Assembly (NCBI RefSeq): GCF_008727865.1
Contig: NZ_VTWU01000003.1
Location: forward strand, 124,001 to 188,000
From: Hymenobacter busanensis
GTDB lineage: Bacteria; Bacteroidota; Bacteroidia; Cytophagales; Hymenobacteraceae
Direction: 5' to 3'
Length of the DNA: 64,000 bases
Positions within the stretch are counted from its first letter, which is position 1. The number at the start of each line of letters is the position of its first letter. This document shows, piece after piece, positions 46,701 through 55,382 of the stretch. The translations under genes were made by a program, and so were the position numbers. The notes under the pieces were generated by a model. The model was not told where the DNA came from. It made no database searches and saw nothing but the letters and a program-made list of their open reading frames with translations.

Positions 46701-48894
46701 TACCGGCAACATCGAAGCCCAGAACGTGCGCCTCTCGCACACCGGCCGCGCCGAGCGGTTTCTGGCCCTGCAAACCCTGCCCGGTGCCCGCAACCCGCTG
46801 CAGGTACAAATCGGCAATTTCGACCTCTATGCCCTCGGCCGCGCCGCCGGCCTGCAGGACTCGCTCATCGGCGGCACGCTCAACGGGCAGGCCGTGGCCT
46901 ATAACCTGGGCCGCACCGGGCAGGCTTTCACCGCCGATCTGGCCCTCACCCAGCTGGCTTACAACAAATACGCGCTCGGCGACGTGAAAGCGCAGGTGGT
47001 CAACAACGTGGCCAACCGCTTCGATGTGACCGGCCAGCTCACCAGCCCCGACGGCAACGACGTGCGCGTGGGCGGCTATTACGTGACCAACGGCACCGTC
47101 AACCTGGTAGCCGACCTGGCGCGGCTGAACCTGAAAACCATTGAGCCGTTCTCGGCCGGGCAAATTCGCGAAACCACCGGCGCCCTCACCGGGCGGCTCA
47201 CGGTAACCGGCACGGCGGCCTCGCCGCAGTTGCGCGGCGCGGTGCGCTTTCAGGACGGCGGCTTTACCCTCTCGCAGCTGGGTGCGCCGTTCCGGCTGGC
47301 CAACGACGAACTGGTGCTCAACGACCAGGGCCTGCACTTCGACAACTTCGCCATTCTCGATTCACTCGGCAACAAAGCCCTGATCGACGGCTACATCATT
47401 CCGGCGCGCAACCTGGCGCAGGTGGGCCAATACCGCCTGCAACTGAACGCCACGACCACCAACTTTCTGGCCGTGCAAAGCACCCGCCGCGACAACCCGC
47501 TTTACTACGGCAAGTTGTTCGTGGACTCGGAAAGCCGCGTGACCGGCAACCTGCAGCGCCCGGCGGTGCGCACCCGCGCCACCGTGGCCGACGGCTCGGA
47601 CCTGACCGTGGTGGTGCCCACCGACGACCCCGTGGCGGTGGAGCGCGAAGGCATTGTGGTGTTCATCGACAAAGACGCGCCCAAAGTCGACTCGGCGCTG
47701 GCGCAGACGGTGGACATCGACAGCGCGGCCGTGGCCACCGGCTACGACGTGCGCGCCAACATCACGGTGACGGACCGCACGCCGTTTACCATCGTCATCG
47801 ACGAAGCGGCCGGCGACAACCTGCGCGTGCGCGCCGAAGGCACCCTGAACGCGGTGCTCGACGAGCGGGGCGCCCAAACCCTGACCGGCCGCCTGGGCGT
47901 GACCGAGGGCCAGTACGAACTCTCGCTCTACGACTTGGCCGAGCGCAAATTCGACATTGCGCCGGGCTCGTTTATCCTTTGGACCGGCGACCCTTTTAAC
48001 GCGCAGGTGAACGTAACGGCCATTTACAAGGTGCGCGCCGTGGCCGCCGACCTCATTGCCAACCAACTCGACGCGGGCTCGGAAATCAGCAACCTGTCTC
48101 GCAACCGCCTGCCGTTTGAGGTGCTGCTGAAAGTAACCGACGAGCTGCTCAAGCCGACCATCGGCTTCGACATCCGGCTGCCCGAAACCACCACCAGCCC
48201 GGTGGCCGAGCCGGTGCGCGCCAAGCTGGAGCAGCTGCGCCAGCCCTCGGAGCAAAACGAGCTGAACAAGCAGGTGTTTGCCCTGCTGGCCCTCAACCGC
48301 TTCATTGCCGACAACCCGCTGAAAAGCACCGCCGCGCCGGGAGGCTTGGTCGAAAACCAGTTGCGTGGATCGGCCAGCCAGGTACTCACCGACCAGCTCA
48401 ACAGCCTCACCGGCGAGTACCTCGCGGGGCTGGGCCTGGAGCTGGGCGTCGATTCGTACGCCGCCGTGTCGGGCACGGGGCAGCAGTACAACCAGACCGA
48501 CCTGAACGTGGCCGTGCGCCGGCAGCTGTTCAACGACCGGCTGAGCGTGCGCCTGGGTACCGATGTGCCGCTGGCCGGCGGCAACGGCAACCAAGCGGCC
48601 GGCGGCACCTCGGCCGCCAGCCAGTTTGCCGGCGACGTGAGCATCGAATACAACATTCTGCCCGACGGCCGCTTGCGCCTGCGTGCCTTCCGCAACAACG
48701 CCTACGAAGACATCGACGGGCAATTCACGCGCACCGGCACCTCGCTCATTTTCCAGCGCGACTACAACAGCCTGCAGGAGCTGTTTGCCAAGACGCCCGC
48801 CGAAGTGAAGCAGGCCGTGCGCACCGACCGCCGCGCCCGCAAAGCCGAGAAGGCCGCCGCGCAGGATACCCTCAAAAACAACGCCCTGAACTAA
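43726..48894 (+). CDS. tamB: Translocation and assembly module TamB
   Basis: The 1722-aa protein is an AsmA/TamB-type envelope-spanning bridge thought to carry lipids or help outer-membrane assembly with its Omp85 partner. An inner-membrane anchor occupies about residues 8-30 (ILYVVLGLLAFVVLLVVGVV). An N-terminal AsmA-like part follows (FPSVQDYAARKAAGYLQGKI) and long beta-rich repeats, with the DUF490/TamB domain near residues 1300-1690 (DERGAQTLTGRLGVTEGQYE). A GTG at 43726 is preferred: upstream in-frame ATG at 43606 adds 40 residues before the membrane helix. It lies 8 nt before TamL, in one operon. Confidence 0.93.
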   Translation: MSTSLRRILYVVLGLLAFVVLLVVGVVVALQFPSVQDYAARKAAGYLQGKIGTEVRIGKFRTDWRHGLALDRVYLEDQHGDTLVSVGHLGVSLDLWALAKSEINVSSVELTDGTVNIARTLPDSTYNFDYILAAFATGDTATATPADSTGGFKYDIGDAHLANVRLTYTDEVDGLNVRTRVGDLAVTMNEVDVDKSTYRVENVALKNTGINIVQTKVPPDTPAEPLTLTFGLDKATLDNVALSYRNEVAKQYIGTRIGQAAVTADNIDLIRQRIGLNTLVLRDAEVTYAQNSQVPVTERVVNPAETVRKLDSAVTQATGAATSWALTLRESDISGVKFTFDNLDEKPQRTRLPAMDYNHLLFEDLALKTRNLRYSSNRTTGRIDLLAGREKSGFRVDRAEADVVYDSVQIRLDNLDLVTPHTRIRRTLAIGFDSLGMLADTKQLGKMRMEADLQDVRLGFRDILYMAPDLITEKPFTSGPNQSVLLSGQVNGRLDNFALNNVEIVGLRNTVVRASGRIQGLPNTDRRLYTDLRIAQLTTTKRDLNDLLPAGLIPADVIELPERATLSGTVRGRPTANDLALNLKANTSFGGATIAANLRPGPAGREPVDARFTFQNFQLGRLLKQPDIGPVTGRGSYVGTGFEPTTMRGKLVARLDRARYGTYTYRNIDATVGITGQQYAIDARSTGDANAAFAIKGNIDLRNPNAPVYAFSGNLKSLNLTALGFYSGGDLRVQGDLDANLSGSDLNTINGTLTGDNIVIVSNNQAIPLDSVNARIVQVPGRTEVDFTSSILQATVRGNTRLGDMATALQQHIDRYFDLPGVQYRASSVARNFTFDVTVPQSGARLLPKFVTGLTRISPFKASGAFDSRAASLAVRSDVAFMRYQGIAFDSLKLRVGSDAQKLDYSVALDQVRQDTTLRVPNPSLTGSIANNQIGTRLRIAESDSAERLSLGGVLQVLNGGSTYQFSFAPQLSVDKVEWVVAPNNYVRYTPATGNIEAQNVRLSHTGRAERFLALQTLPGARNPLQVQIGNFDLYALGRAAGLQDSLIGGTLNGQAVAYNLGRTGQAFTADLALTQLAYNKYALGDVKAQVVNNVANRFDVTGQLTSPDGNDVRVGGYYVTNGTVNLVADLARLNLKTIEPFSAGQIRETTGALTGRLTVTGTAASPQLRGAVRFQDGGFTLSQLGAPFRLANDELVLNDQGLHFDNFAILDSLGNKALIDGYIIPARNLAQVGQYRLQLNATTTNFLAVQSTRRDNPLYYGKLFVDSESRVTGNLQRPAVRTRATVADGSDLTVVVPTDDPVAVEREGIVVFIDKDAPKVDSALAQTVDIDSAAVATGYDVRANITVTDRTPFTIVIDEAAGDNLRVRAEGTLNAVLDERGAQTLTGRLGVTEGQYELSLYDLAERKFDIAPGSFILWTGDPFNAQVNVTAIYKVRAVAADLIANQLDAGSEISNLSRNRLPFEVLLKVTDELLKPTIGFDIRLPETTTSPVAEPVRAKLEQLRQPSEQNELNKQVFALLALNRFIADNPLKSTAAPGGLVENQLRGSASQVLTDQLNSLTGEYLAGLGLELGVDSYAAVSGTGQQYNQTDLNVAVRRQLFNDRLSVRLGTDVPLAGGNGNQAAGGTSAASQFAGDVSIEYNILPDGRLRLRAFRNNAYEDIDGQFTRTGTSLIFQRDYNSLQELFAKTPAEVKQAVRTDRRARKAEKAAAQDTLKNNALN

Positions 48895-48902
48895 GACCGC
48901 CG

Positions 48903-51287
48903 ATGTCAGTAATGAAAACCAATACGACGGGGACGCGGCCAACCACAGCAACTCCGGGCACGCCAGTGCGCCACCGGGCCCTGCAGGGCACTGCACTGGC
49001 GGCGCTGTTGCTGCTGGCCGCGTGCAGCGGCACCCGGTTCATTCCCGAAAACGACAAGCTTTATACCGGCAGCACCGTCAAGATTACCTCGCCCTACCCC
49101 ATTCAGAAGGAAGCGGAGCTGCAGACCGAACTGGAAACGGTCATCACTCCCAAGCCCAACGCCTCCATCCTGGGGCTGCGGCCCAAGCTGTATTTCTGGC
49201 ACATGGGCCAGGGCAAGAGCAAGGGGCTGGGGCATTTTCTGGCCGAGAAATACGGCGAAGCGCCGGTGCTGCTGAGCCAGGTAGACACCCAGAAAGTGAA
49301 GGGGCTGATGATTAACCGCCTCTACAACAACGGCTACTTTGCCGGTCCGCGGGTGCAAACCAAGCCCAACGCGAAAGGCCGTACCGCCACCATCGACTAC
49401 ACGGCCACGGTGCAGCGGGCCTACACCATCAAGGAAATTCACTTCCCCGAGCGCGACACCCTGCTCGACCGCGACATTCGGAAAACGCAGCCGGGCTCGT
49501 TGCTGAAAGTAGGCGAGCCGTACAACCTCAACACGCTCATTACCGAACGCTCCCGCATCGACGACCAGCTGAAGCAGAACGGGTACTACTTCTTCAACCC
49601 CGACTACATTCTCTACGAAGTCGACAGCACCGAGCACAACCAAGTGGACGTGTACCTGCGCGTGAAGGGCAATATTCCCAGGCGGGCCTCGCAGTCCTAC
49701 GTGCTCAACCGTGTGACGCTGAACACCCGCTACGGCCTGACGGACACCACCGAGTCGATTAAGCCCATCATGTACAAGGGCTACCGCTACGTGCCCGACG
49801 AGAAGGTGTTCAAGGCCAAGGCCATTACGGGCGCGGTGTTTCTGTTCCCCGACAGCCTGTACCGACGCCGCCGGCAAGACCAGACCCTGAGCCGCCTGAT
49901 GAGCCTGGGCACCTTCAAGTTCGTGGACATTCAGTTCCGGCAGGCCCGCCAGAAGCCCGACTCGGCCGGCTACGGCTTCCTGAACGCCTCGGTGCGCATG
50001 ACGCAGCTCAAGAAGAAGAGCCTGCGGGCCGAGGTGCAGCTAGTGTCGAAAACCAACGGCTTTACGGGGCCGGGCTTCACGGCACAGTTCCGCAACCGCT
50101 CGGCCCTGCGCGGTGCCGAGCAGCTGCTGGTCAACGTTGTCGGCTCGTTTGAAACCCGGCAGGGCACCGGTTCCAGCAACACCGGCGTGGAAGGCACCAC
50201 CGGCCCGGTGCTGGGCCTCACCTCGTTTGAGCTGGGCGCCAATGCGCAGCTGCTGGTGCCGCGCCTCATCACGCCGCCGCTGCCGTTTCTCGACGTAACG
50301 CTGCGCAACTCCGACTTTCAGCCGCGCACCTCGTTTGGCGTCGGCTACCGCTACGTGGAGCGGCGGCAGTTTTTCCAGGAAGACTTTTTCAACCTGAACT
50401 ACGGCTACAGCTGGAAAACCAAGATTACCAACGAGCAGGAACTGCGCCCCATCGACCTGCAGTACATCCGGCTGGCCAAAACCACGCCCGAGTTCGACAA
50501 GCTGCTCGAAAGCCGGCCGTTTCTGGCCAACTCTTTCCGGCAGCAGTTTATTCCGGCCAGCTCCTACCGCTACACCTACAACACCCAGGTGTATGAGCGG
50601 CGGCGCAACCAGCTCTACTTCAACGGCGGATTGGAGCTGGCCGGCAACCTGGCCAGCGCCATCAACAAGCTGACCGGCGCGGCCCGCAACGACAGCGGCC
50701 GCTACGAAATCATCGGGCAGGAATTTTCGCAGTACACCAAGCTCGACCTGGAGTACCGCAACTACTACCGCATCACCCAAAATCCCACCAGCGGCAACAA
50801 AATTGCCACCCGCCTGCTCATTGGCCTGGGTATGCCCTACGGTAACTCCGACGTGATGCCCTACCTGAAGCAGTACGGCGTGGGCGGCCCCAACAGCGTG
50901 CGGGCGTTTGCCCCGCGCGAAGTGGGCCCGGGCAGCTATAAGCCCACCAACTCCAGCGTCAGCTCGCGCTTTTACGACCAAGTGGGCGACATCCGGCTGG
51001 AAGCCAACGTGGAGTACCGCCAGGACTTGTTTCCTTACGTGAAGGGGGCCTTGTTTATGGATGCCGGCAACGTGTGGCTGGTCAACGACGACAAGACGCG
51101 CCCCGGCGGGCAGTTCAAGCCCGGCTCGTTCCTCAACGAGCTGGCCATCGGCGCCGGCGCGGGCGTGCGCGTCGACATTCAGTTCCTCGTCATTCGTCTC
51201 GACGTGGCCTACCCGCTGCGCGTGCCCTACGGCGGCAGTGGCGGCGGTTCCCTGGTGCCAAACCTGGCTATCGGCTACCCGTTCTAG
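48903..51287 (+). CDS. tamL: TamA-like outer-membrane lipoprotein (TamL)
   Basis: The 794-aa Omp85-family barrel carries a lipoprotein signal: a basic start, then LQGTALAALLLLAACSGTRF with lipobox Cys. Lipidated TamA, called TamL, is described for Bacteroidota. POTRA-like modules span about residues 50-290 (YTIKEIHFPERDTLLDRD; YVLNRVTLNTRYGLTD). The barrel has VGGPNSVRAFAPREVGPGSY and ends LVPNLAIGYPF with a terminal Phe. Coupling to tamB, only 8 nt upstream, supports a TamB-TamL complex. An ATG three codons in is an alternative start, since residues 1-4 are MSVM. Confidence 0.92.
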   Translation: MSVMKTNTTGTRPTTATPGTPVRHRALQGTALAALLLLAACSGTRFIPENDKLYTGSTVKITSPYPIQKEAELQTELETVITPKPNASILGLRPKLYFWHMGQGKSKGLGHFLAEKYGEAPVLLSQVDTQKVKGLMINRLYNNGYFAGPRVQTKPNAKGRTATIDYTATVQRAYTIKEIHFPERDTLLDRDIRKTQPGSLLKVGEPYNLNTLITERSRIDDQLKQNGYYFFNPDYILYEVDSTEHNQVDVYLRVKGNIPRRASQSYVLNRVTLNTRYGLTDTTESIKPIMYKGYRYVPDEKVFKAKAITGAVFLFPDSLYRRRRQDQTLSRLMSLGTFKFVDIQFRQARQKPDSAGYGFLNASVRMTQLKKKSLRAEVQLVSKTNGFTGPGFTAQFRNRSALRGAEQLLVNVVGSFETRQGTGSSNTGVEGTTGPVLGLTSFELGANAQLLVPRLITPPLPFLDVTLRNSDFQPRTSFGVGYRYVERRQFFQEDFFNLNYGYSWKTKITNEQELRPIDLQYIRLAKTTPEFDKLLESRPFLANSFRQQFIPASSYRYTYNTQVYERRRNQLYFNGGLELAGNLASAINKLTGAARNDSGRYEIIGQEFSQYTKLDLEYRNYYRITQNPTSGNKIATRLLIGLGMPYGNSDVMPYLKQYGVGGPNSVRAFAPREVGPGSYKPTNSSVSSRFYDQVGDIRLEANVEYRQDLFPYVKGALFMDAGNVWLVNDDKTRPGGQFKPGSFLNELAIGAGAGVRVDIQFLVIRLDVAYPLRVPYGGSGGGSLVPNLAIGYPF

Positions 51288-51334
51288 GTATCTCGCCGAA
51301 GAGACACGACAGGCACCAATGAAACGCAGCGTCT

Positions 51335-51724
51335 ATGCTCAAATCAAAGTTCGTTAGCGACATTCTAACGCTGTTGCTCGATGCTGATGACGCCGTTGAC
51401 GCATTGCAGCATCAACTGGCCTTTTTGGAGGAAGACGATCTTGAGTATACAACTAGGGGTGTAATTATTGCTTTTAAGCAGTTGCCTGGCATCGAGGCGT
51501 ACCGATGTGCAGCCGACGGATACTATCCTGGTGTCACTATTAAATCGACGGAACTGGAGGTGGGAGCCGACGCAACGCTGGTCGTCGATAACGGGTTAAT
51601 CGACTACTTGGAGATATGGGCGTTTGGAGGTGTTTATCCTTCTCACGAGCTAAAGCAATACGAACTTGAGCAGGTATGGCAAAATTCGCCGGGTCGAAAA
51701 GTCAGTTCGGAGGACAGCAAGTAG
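51335..51724 (+). CDS. Hypothetical protein, 129 aa
   Basis: No family is recognised. The protein is acidic, soluble and without signal peptide, beginning MLKSKFVSDILTLLLDADDA, with a central FKQLPGIEAYRCAADGYYPG and VVDNGLIDYLEIWAFGG. The alternating strand pattern suggests a small alpha/beta fold. Codon use is somewhat less GC-biased than around it, fitting a mobile or orphan gene. It follows tamL by 47 nt on the same strand, with no clear terminator, so it may be read with it. Confidence 0.6.
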   Translation: MLKSKFVSDILTLLLDADDAVDALQHQLAFLEEDDLEYTTRGVIIAFKQLPGIEAYRCAADGYYPGVTIKSTELEVGADATLVVDNGLIDYLEIWAFGGVYPSHELKQYELEQVWQNSPGRKVSSEDSK

Positions 51725-51766
51725 CGAGGTTCTGAAAAAAACAACGGCAAAAGAGCTTTGTAGCTT

Positions 51767-53317
51767 CTATTGCTCTGCCGCTTCCTTGCTGAACCAGCCG
51801 CGGATACCTTTGGCCCGATTGGCTTTCAGAAACTGCTTGAGCCCTTCGGTAATTCGCTCGGCTATCTGCTGCTGAAAGGCCGGGTCTACCAGCCGCCGCT
51901 CGTCGTCGGGGTTCGAGACGAAGGCCGTTTCCACCAGCGCGTTGGGGTATTCGGTAGGGCCGTTCAGGCCGAAGTTGAACGCGCCCACGTTGCCCCAGGG
52001 CTTGAGGCCGGTTTTCAGTATCTCGTCGTAAATGGCTTTCGACAGCGGCCGGAACGCCACGTAGCGGTAGAACGTGGCCGTACCCTGCACCTCGGTGGCG
52101 CCCGCCGAATTGACGTGGATGCTCACCAGCAGGTGCGGCAAGGCTTTGCGCAGCCGCAGCACGCGCAGGCCGTTGTCTACGCTCACGTCGGCGTCGCGGG
52201 TCATGAGCACGGTGGCACCCTCTTTTTCCAGCAGCGTGCGCAGCTTTTGGGCCATAGCCAGCGTGAGGTTCTTTTCCATCACGCCACTGGCACCCACCGC
52301 GCCCTGGTTGTCGCCGCCGTGGCCGGCGTCTACGGCCACGGTAAGCCCTTTCAGCTCCAGCTTCGCCGGCGGCCGCCGCACCCGTATTGTCAGCACGTTG
52401 CCCTGGTAGCCAATGGCGTAGCCCCAGCTCTGCGCGTGCCGCAGGTTGATGACAATCCGAAATACATCGGGCTGGGGCTGCTGGTAATACACGTCCTCGA
52501 TTTCGCGCAGGCCGGCCCGCTGGGTTATCCAGTTGGTGTTGGAGGTGGCCCCAAATACGTCGATTACCAGCCGCGTGGGGTCGGGCAGCAGCTCCGAGCG
52601 GTAGGGCAGCCGCTCCTGCAGGGGCACGCGCACGTAGTCGAACTGCTCGTCGCCGCTCACGCTCCACGAGCCCGTTAGCGAAACCGGCACGAGGCCGCCG
52701 GCTGGTTGCAGCCGCACAACCTCCTCGGGCACCCAGGCCGTTTGGTTGTCGGCCAGGCGCACGCGGTATTGGTCGGCCACGCGGCCCGTAACGTGCAGCA
52801 GCACCAGCGAATCGAGGTAGCCGAATTTGGCGCCGCCGAGGCGGTCTTCGCCCAGGCCGTAGTTCAGGTAAGCCAGGCCGCCGCGGGTGCGGGCCAGCAG
52901 CAGTTGGGTGGGGTCGAGCAGGCGCACAGTGGTGCGGGTGAGCAGGGAGTCGCGGCGGCCGTCAGGCAGCGTCAGGCGCAGCAGCAATGGGCGGCCCACG
53001 CCAGCGGCCGTGCCTAGCGTATCGCCGGGCTGCACCACGTAGCTGGTTTGGTACACGCCGCGCTGGCCCTGCACCAGCGCGGGCGCCAGTTCGGCCAGAG
53101 GTACGCCGTTGAGCATCGTCACCAGGGCGCCGGGCTGGGCTTTCACGCGCACTTGCAGCCGGTCGCCGGGCTGCAGCCACTGGTCTTTGGCCGGTATGGT
53201 TTCGGCCTTCTCAATCAGCCGCAGGGTGGGCGCGGGCGGGCGTGGCGTCTGAGCCGGCACCACCGTCGGCCCCAGGAAACAGCTCAACCACAAGCAAAGC
53301 AGTAAACAACGTGGCAT
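51767..53317 (-). CDS. N-acetylmuramoyl-L-alanine amidase
   Basis: The 516-aa exported enzyme cleaves the stem peptide from peptidoglycan. A signal peptide (MPRCLLLCLWLSCFLGPTVV, cut near PAQ) and a long N-terminal region (about residues 30-310) precede an Amidase_3 domain. Zinc ligands are visible: His in VAVDAGHGG, Glu in GVMEKNLTL, His in LVSIHVNSAG; the catalytic Glu lies in ALVETAFVSNP. The region before it, with LGTAAGVGRPLLLRLTLP, has beta-sandwich character and an AMIN-like segment near 215-310. The ATG at 53317 is preferred over 53374. The preceding gene ends in a terminator 37 nt upstream. Confidence 0.93.
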   Translation of the reverse strand: MPRCLLLCLWLSCFLGPTVVPAQTPRPPAPTLRLIEKAETIPAKDQWLQPGDRLQVRVKAQPGALVTMLNGVPLAELAPALVQGQRGVYQTSYVVQPGDTLGTAAGVGRPLLLRLTLPDGRRDSLLTRTTVRLLDPTQLLLARTRGGLAYLNYGLGEDRLGGAKFGYLDSLVLLHVTGRVADQYRVRLADNQTAWVPEEVVRLQPAGGLVPVSLTGSWSVSGDEQFDYVRVPLQERLPYRSELLPDPTRLVIDVFGATSNTNWITQRAGLREIEDVYYQQPQPDVFRIVINLRHAQSWGYAIGYQGNVLTIRVRRPPAKLELKGLTVAVDAGHGGDNQGAVGASGVMEKNLTLAMAQKLRTLLEKEGATVLMTRDADVSVDNGLRVLRLRKALPHLLVSIHVNSAGATEVQGTATFYRYVAFRPLSKAIYDEILKTGLKPWGNVGAFNFGLNGPTEYPNALVETAFVSNPDDERRLVDPAFQQQIAERITEGLKQFLKANRAKGIRGWFSKEAAEQ

Positions 53318-53330
53318 AGGGCAAGCAAAG

Positions 53331-53359
53331 CAAAAAGCCCCACCACGAGGCGGGGCTTG
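53331..53359 (-). terminator. Terminator between the lipoprotein gene and the amidase
   Basis: AAGCCCC and GGGGCTT form the core stem; the minus strand continues with TTTTTGCTTT. It lies between the stop at 53382 and the amidase start, so the amidase should have its own promoter or depend on read-through. Confidence 0.8.
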
Positions 53360-53381
53360 AAGATAAAAGAGCATCGTGGCA

Positions 53382-53954
53382 CTACTGGCGGTCGGCGGGT
53401 TTGTCTTTCACGGCGGCGCCCAGGTCTTTCAGGTCGCGGCCGGTTTCGAGGGCCGTAAACTCCGCTTGCAGCGCTTTGATGTGCAATTCGTTGCGAGCCG
53501 GCAGGTCGAGGCGAATGGCGCGGTAGCGGGCGTTCAGGCGGTTGAAAATGGCGGTGGCGTAGTCCCAGTCACGCTGGGTCCAGGTGCGGCGCTTGGCGCG
53601 GGTCTCGCGCAGCAGCTGCACGTAGGCTGGCTCTAGGTCCGTCACGGTCAGTTGCTCCACGTTGGCGTAGCTGCCCAGCAGCTCCTGGTTGAAAGCGGCC
53701 GTGGCGGCGTTGTCGAGCGGCTGGCGGTTGCGCTGGCGCGAGACGGAATCCCAGCGGGCGGCGCGGCTGCCCACGCGTTTGAGGACGTCGCCGGCGCGGT
53801 TGGCCACGGTGTCTATTTCGCGGGCACTGTTGCGCACGGCCTCTTCCCGTTCGCGCGGGGTAGAGTCGCAGGCGGTGAGCAGCAAGGAGCTAGCGGCCAG
53901 CAGCACCGGAAGGCCAGCGGGGCGAAAAACGAAAGCGGCAAAAGCGTGTTTCAT
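53382..53954 (-). CDS. Hypothetical lipoprotein, 190 aa
   Basis: The start has a lipoprotein signal ending LLAASSLLLTAC with the lipid-carrying Cys at residue 29. The mature part is highly helical and charged (EREEAVRNSAREIDTVANRA; RRTWTQRDWDYATAIFNRLN) and looks like a coiled-coil or helix-bundle periplasmic protein. I do not recognise the family. It lies between the TonB-domain gene and the amidase on the same strand, ending in a terminator. Confidence 0.75.
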   Translation of the reverse strand: MKHAFAAFVFRPAGLPVLLAASSLLLTACDSTPREREEAVRNSAREIDTVANRAGDVLKRVGSRAARWDSVSRQRNRQPLDNAATAAFNQELLGSYANVEQLTVTDLEPAYVQLLRETRAKRRTWTQRDWDYATAIFNRLNARYRAIRLDLPARNELHIKALQAEFTALETGRDLKDLGAAVKDKPADRQ

Positions 53955-53988
53955 GCCCCAATGTACGGCTGCCGCGGGCCGCAGGATA

Positions 53989-54573
53989 CTAGCGCGAGGA
54001 AGTAGTATTCTGCACCCGGAACACGAAAGGCAATTCGTATTCCACGGGCACGGCGCGGCCGTTTTTGCGCCCCGGTATCCATTGCGCCGGAATCAGCTTG
54101 GCCACGCGCAACGCTTCCTGGTCGCAGCTGTTGCCAATGCCCAGCAGCACCTTATGGTCACGGGCTGCGCCTAGCGTATCCACCACAAACGTAACCACCA
54201 CGCGGCCTTGTACTTCGCGCTGGCGGGCGTCTTCGGGGTACTGCAGCTGGCTGGTGTAGGCCGATAAAGCGCCGTCGCCGCCCAGAAACAGCGGCGGGCG
54301 GTCGAGGTAGTCGCTTTTCCACTCGCCGTTTTGCTGCAGGCGGTAAGGCCGGTCATCGGACTGGCGGAAATACAGCAGCTTCTGGGTAGAATGGTCGTAG
54401 CGCTGGACCAGCACTTTGCGGCCGCTGCCGGTGTAGGCGTAGTAGCTCCACAGCCCCACCTTCTTGCCTTTCTCCACCCGGCCGCTATCCAGCTCCGACG
54501 CCCGCACCCGGCCTTGGGCGTACAGGGTGTGAGAAGCCAAAATCAGGAAAAAAGCGAGTAAGATTGATTTCAT
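53989..54573 (-). CDS. TonB C-terminal-domain protein
   Basis: The 194-aa exported protein has a signal peptide (MKSILLAFFLILASHTLYAQ), a middle part with toxin-antitoxin-repeat-like WSYYAYTGSGRKVLVQRYD strands, and a TonB C-terminal domain near residues 110-190: QYPEDARQREVQGRVVVTFV, then IPAQWIPGRKNGRAVPVEY. Classical TonB has an inner-membrane helix and Pro-rich stretch; here neither is seen, so it is unlikely to energise transporters in the usual way. Such secreted TonB-box-fold proteins are common in Bacteroidota and of unclear role. It lies 34 nt upstream of the lipoprotein gene. Confidence 0.85.
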   Translation of the reverse strand: MKSILLAFFLILASHTLYAQGRVRASELDSGRVEKGKKVGLWSYYAYTGSGRKVLVQRYDHSTQKLLYFRQSDDRPYRLQQNGEWKSDYLDRPPLFLGGDGALSAYTSQLQYPEDARQREVQGRVVVTFVVDTLGAARDHKVLLGIGNSCDQEALRVAKLIPAQWIPGRKNGRAVPVEYELPFVFRVQNTTSSR

Positions 54574-54585
54574 AGAATTGCACTG

Positions 54586-54597
54586 TGCGCATGCGCA
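54586..54597. promoter_or_regulatory. 12-bp palindrome before the TonB-domain gene
   Basis: TGCGCATGCGCA is a perfect palindrome 13 nt ahead of the ATG at 54573. It could bind a dimeric regulator or be chance. Confidence 0.2.
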
Positions 54598-54704
54598 TTT
54601 GGATACACATACGGCGGAAGGAAGTTGTGGAGCGGTTAAAAGGCAAAAACGACGCTTACGTACTCATTTTCAGCCTTCAGCAACGCGAATATATGTAGTT
54701 TTTC

Positions 54705-54722
54705 ACCCCAATCGATTGGGGT
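54705..54722. promoter_or_regulatory. 18-bp perfect palindrome
   Basis: ACCCCAATCGATTGGGGT is a perfect palindrome in the gap 54574-54756, 35 nt after the TPR gene stop. It has no loop bases or T-run, so it resembles an operator more than a terminator. Confidence 0.3.
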
Positions 54723-54756
54723 AACAGGCGGGCTCCGGTAATAAAAATATGTGCAG

Positions 54757-55245
54757 CTACAACGACTCGTCGAGGCGGTCCTGCACGTCGCGGAGCTGCT
54801 CTTGCAGGCCCGGCAGGTGCGGACACAAGCGCGCCAAACGGCGCAGGGTGCGCAGGGCGCCGCGCTGGTCGCCCAGCATCCGCTGGATAGTGGCTTTGCC
54901 CGATAGCGCCCCGAAATGGCGCGGCTCCCGCTTCAGGGTTTGGGCAATGTCGTTGAGCGAGGAACGGTATTCGCCGCGCAGGTAATAGGCCGTGGCGCGT
55001 TTGTTCCAGCCCTCGGCGTACTCGGGCAGCTGCTTAATCAGGAACGTAAACTCGGCAATGGCCTGGCTGTACTCGCCGGCGGCCATGTCGCGCATGCCCG
55101 CTTCCAGCCGCTTGCTTAGGGCCACATCGTCGAGCTCCAGCCACAACTGCCAGATGCCTTGCTGCAGCGCTTCCACTTCCAGCGGAGCCGTGGCCATACG
55201 CAGGCGCAAGAAAAGCTCGGCAAGGTGGTGCTGGCGTTCAGACAT
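54757..55245 (-). CDS. TPR-repeat protein, 162 aa
   Basis: The start MSERQHHLAELFLRLRMATA leads into three helix-turn-helix TPR units (about residues 55-155), for example AAGEYSQAIAEFTFLIKQLP, GWNKRATAYYLRGEYRSSL and GKATIQRMLGDQRGALRTLR. It is cytoplasmic and likely to bind a protein partner. An ATG at 55494 lies in a Pro/Arg-rich frame through the metF terminator and is rejected. It follows metF with a full terminator between, so is independently expressed. Confidence 0.85.
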   Translation of the reverse strand: MSERQHHLAELFLRLRMATAPLEVEALQQGIWQLWLELDDVALSKRLEAGMRDMAAGEYSQAIAEFTFLIKQLPEYAEGWNKRATAYYLRGEYRSSLNDIAQTLKREPRHFGALSGKATIQRMLGDQRGALRTLRRLARLCPHLPGLQEQLRDVQDRLDESL

Positions 55246-55288
55246 GGGTATGGCAAATGGCAACGGCTTAATAACGAGGAAAAATAAA

Positions 55289-55320
55289 GAACGGCTAACG
55301 CCCGCGGGCGTTAGCCGTTC
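55289..55320 (-). terminator. Terminator of metF
   Basis: A 32-nt perfect palindrome (16 bp each side, GAACGGCTAACG outward) lies 63 nt past the metF stop and is followed on the minus strand by TTTATTTTTCC. It is rich in GC in the centre and should form a very stable hairpin. Confidence 0.85.
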
Positions 55321-55382
55321 CCAAAGGGGCCTCTTCGCGGCCGACAGCCGTTCATCGGCCGCAAGCTGGGCCGAGGGGCCTG

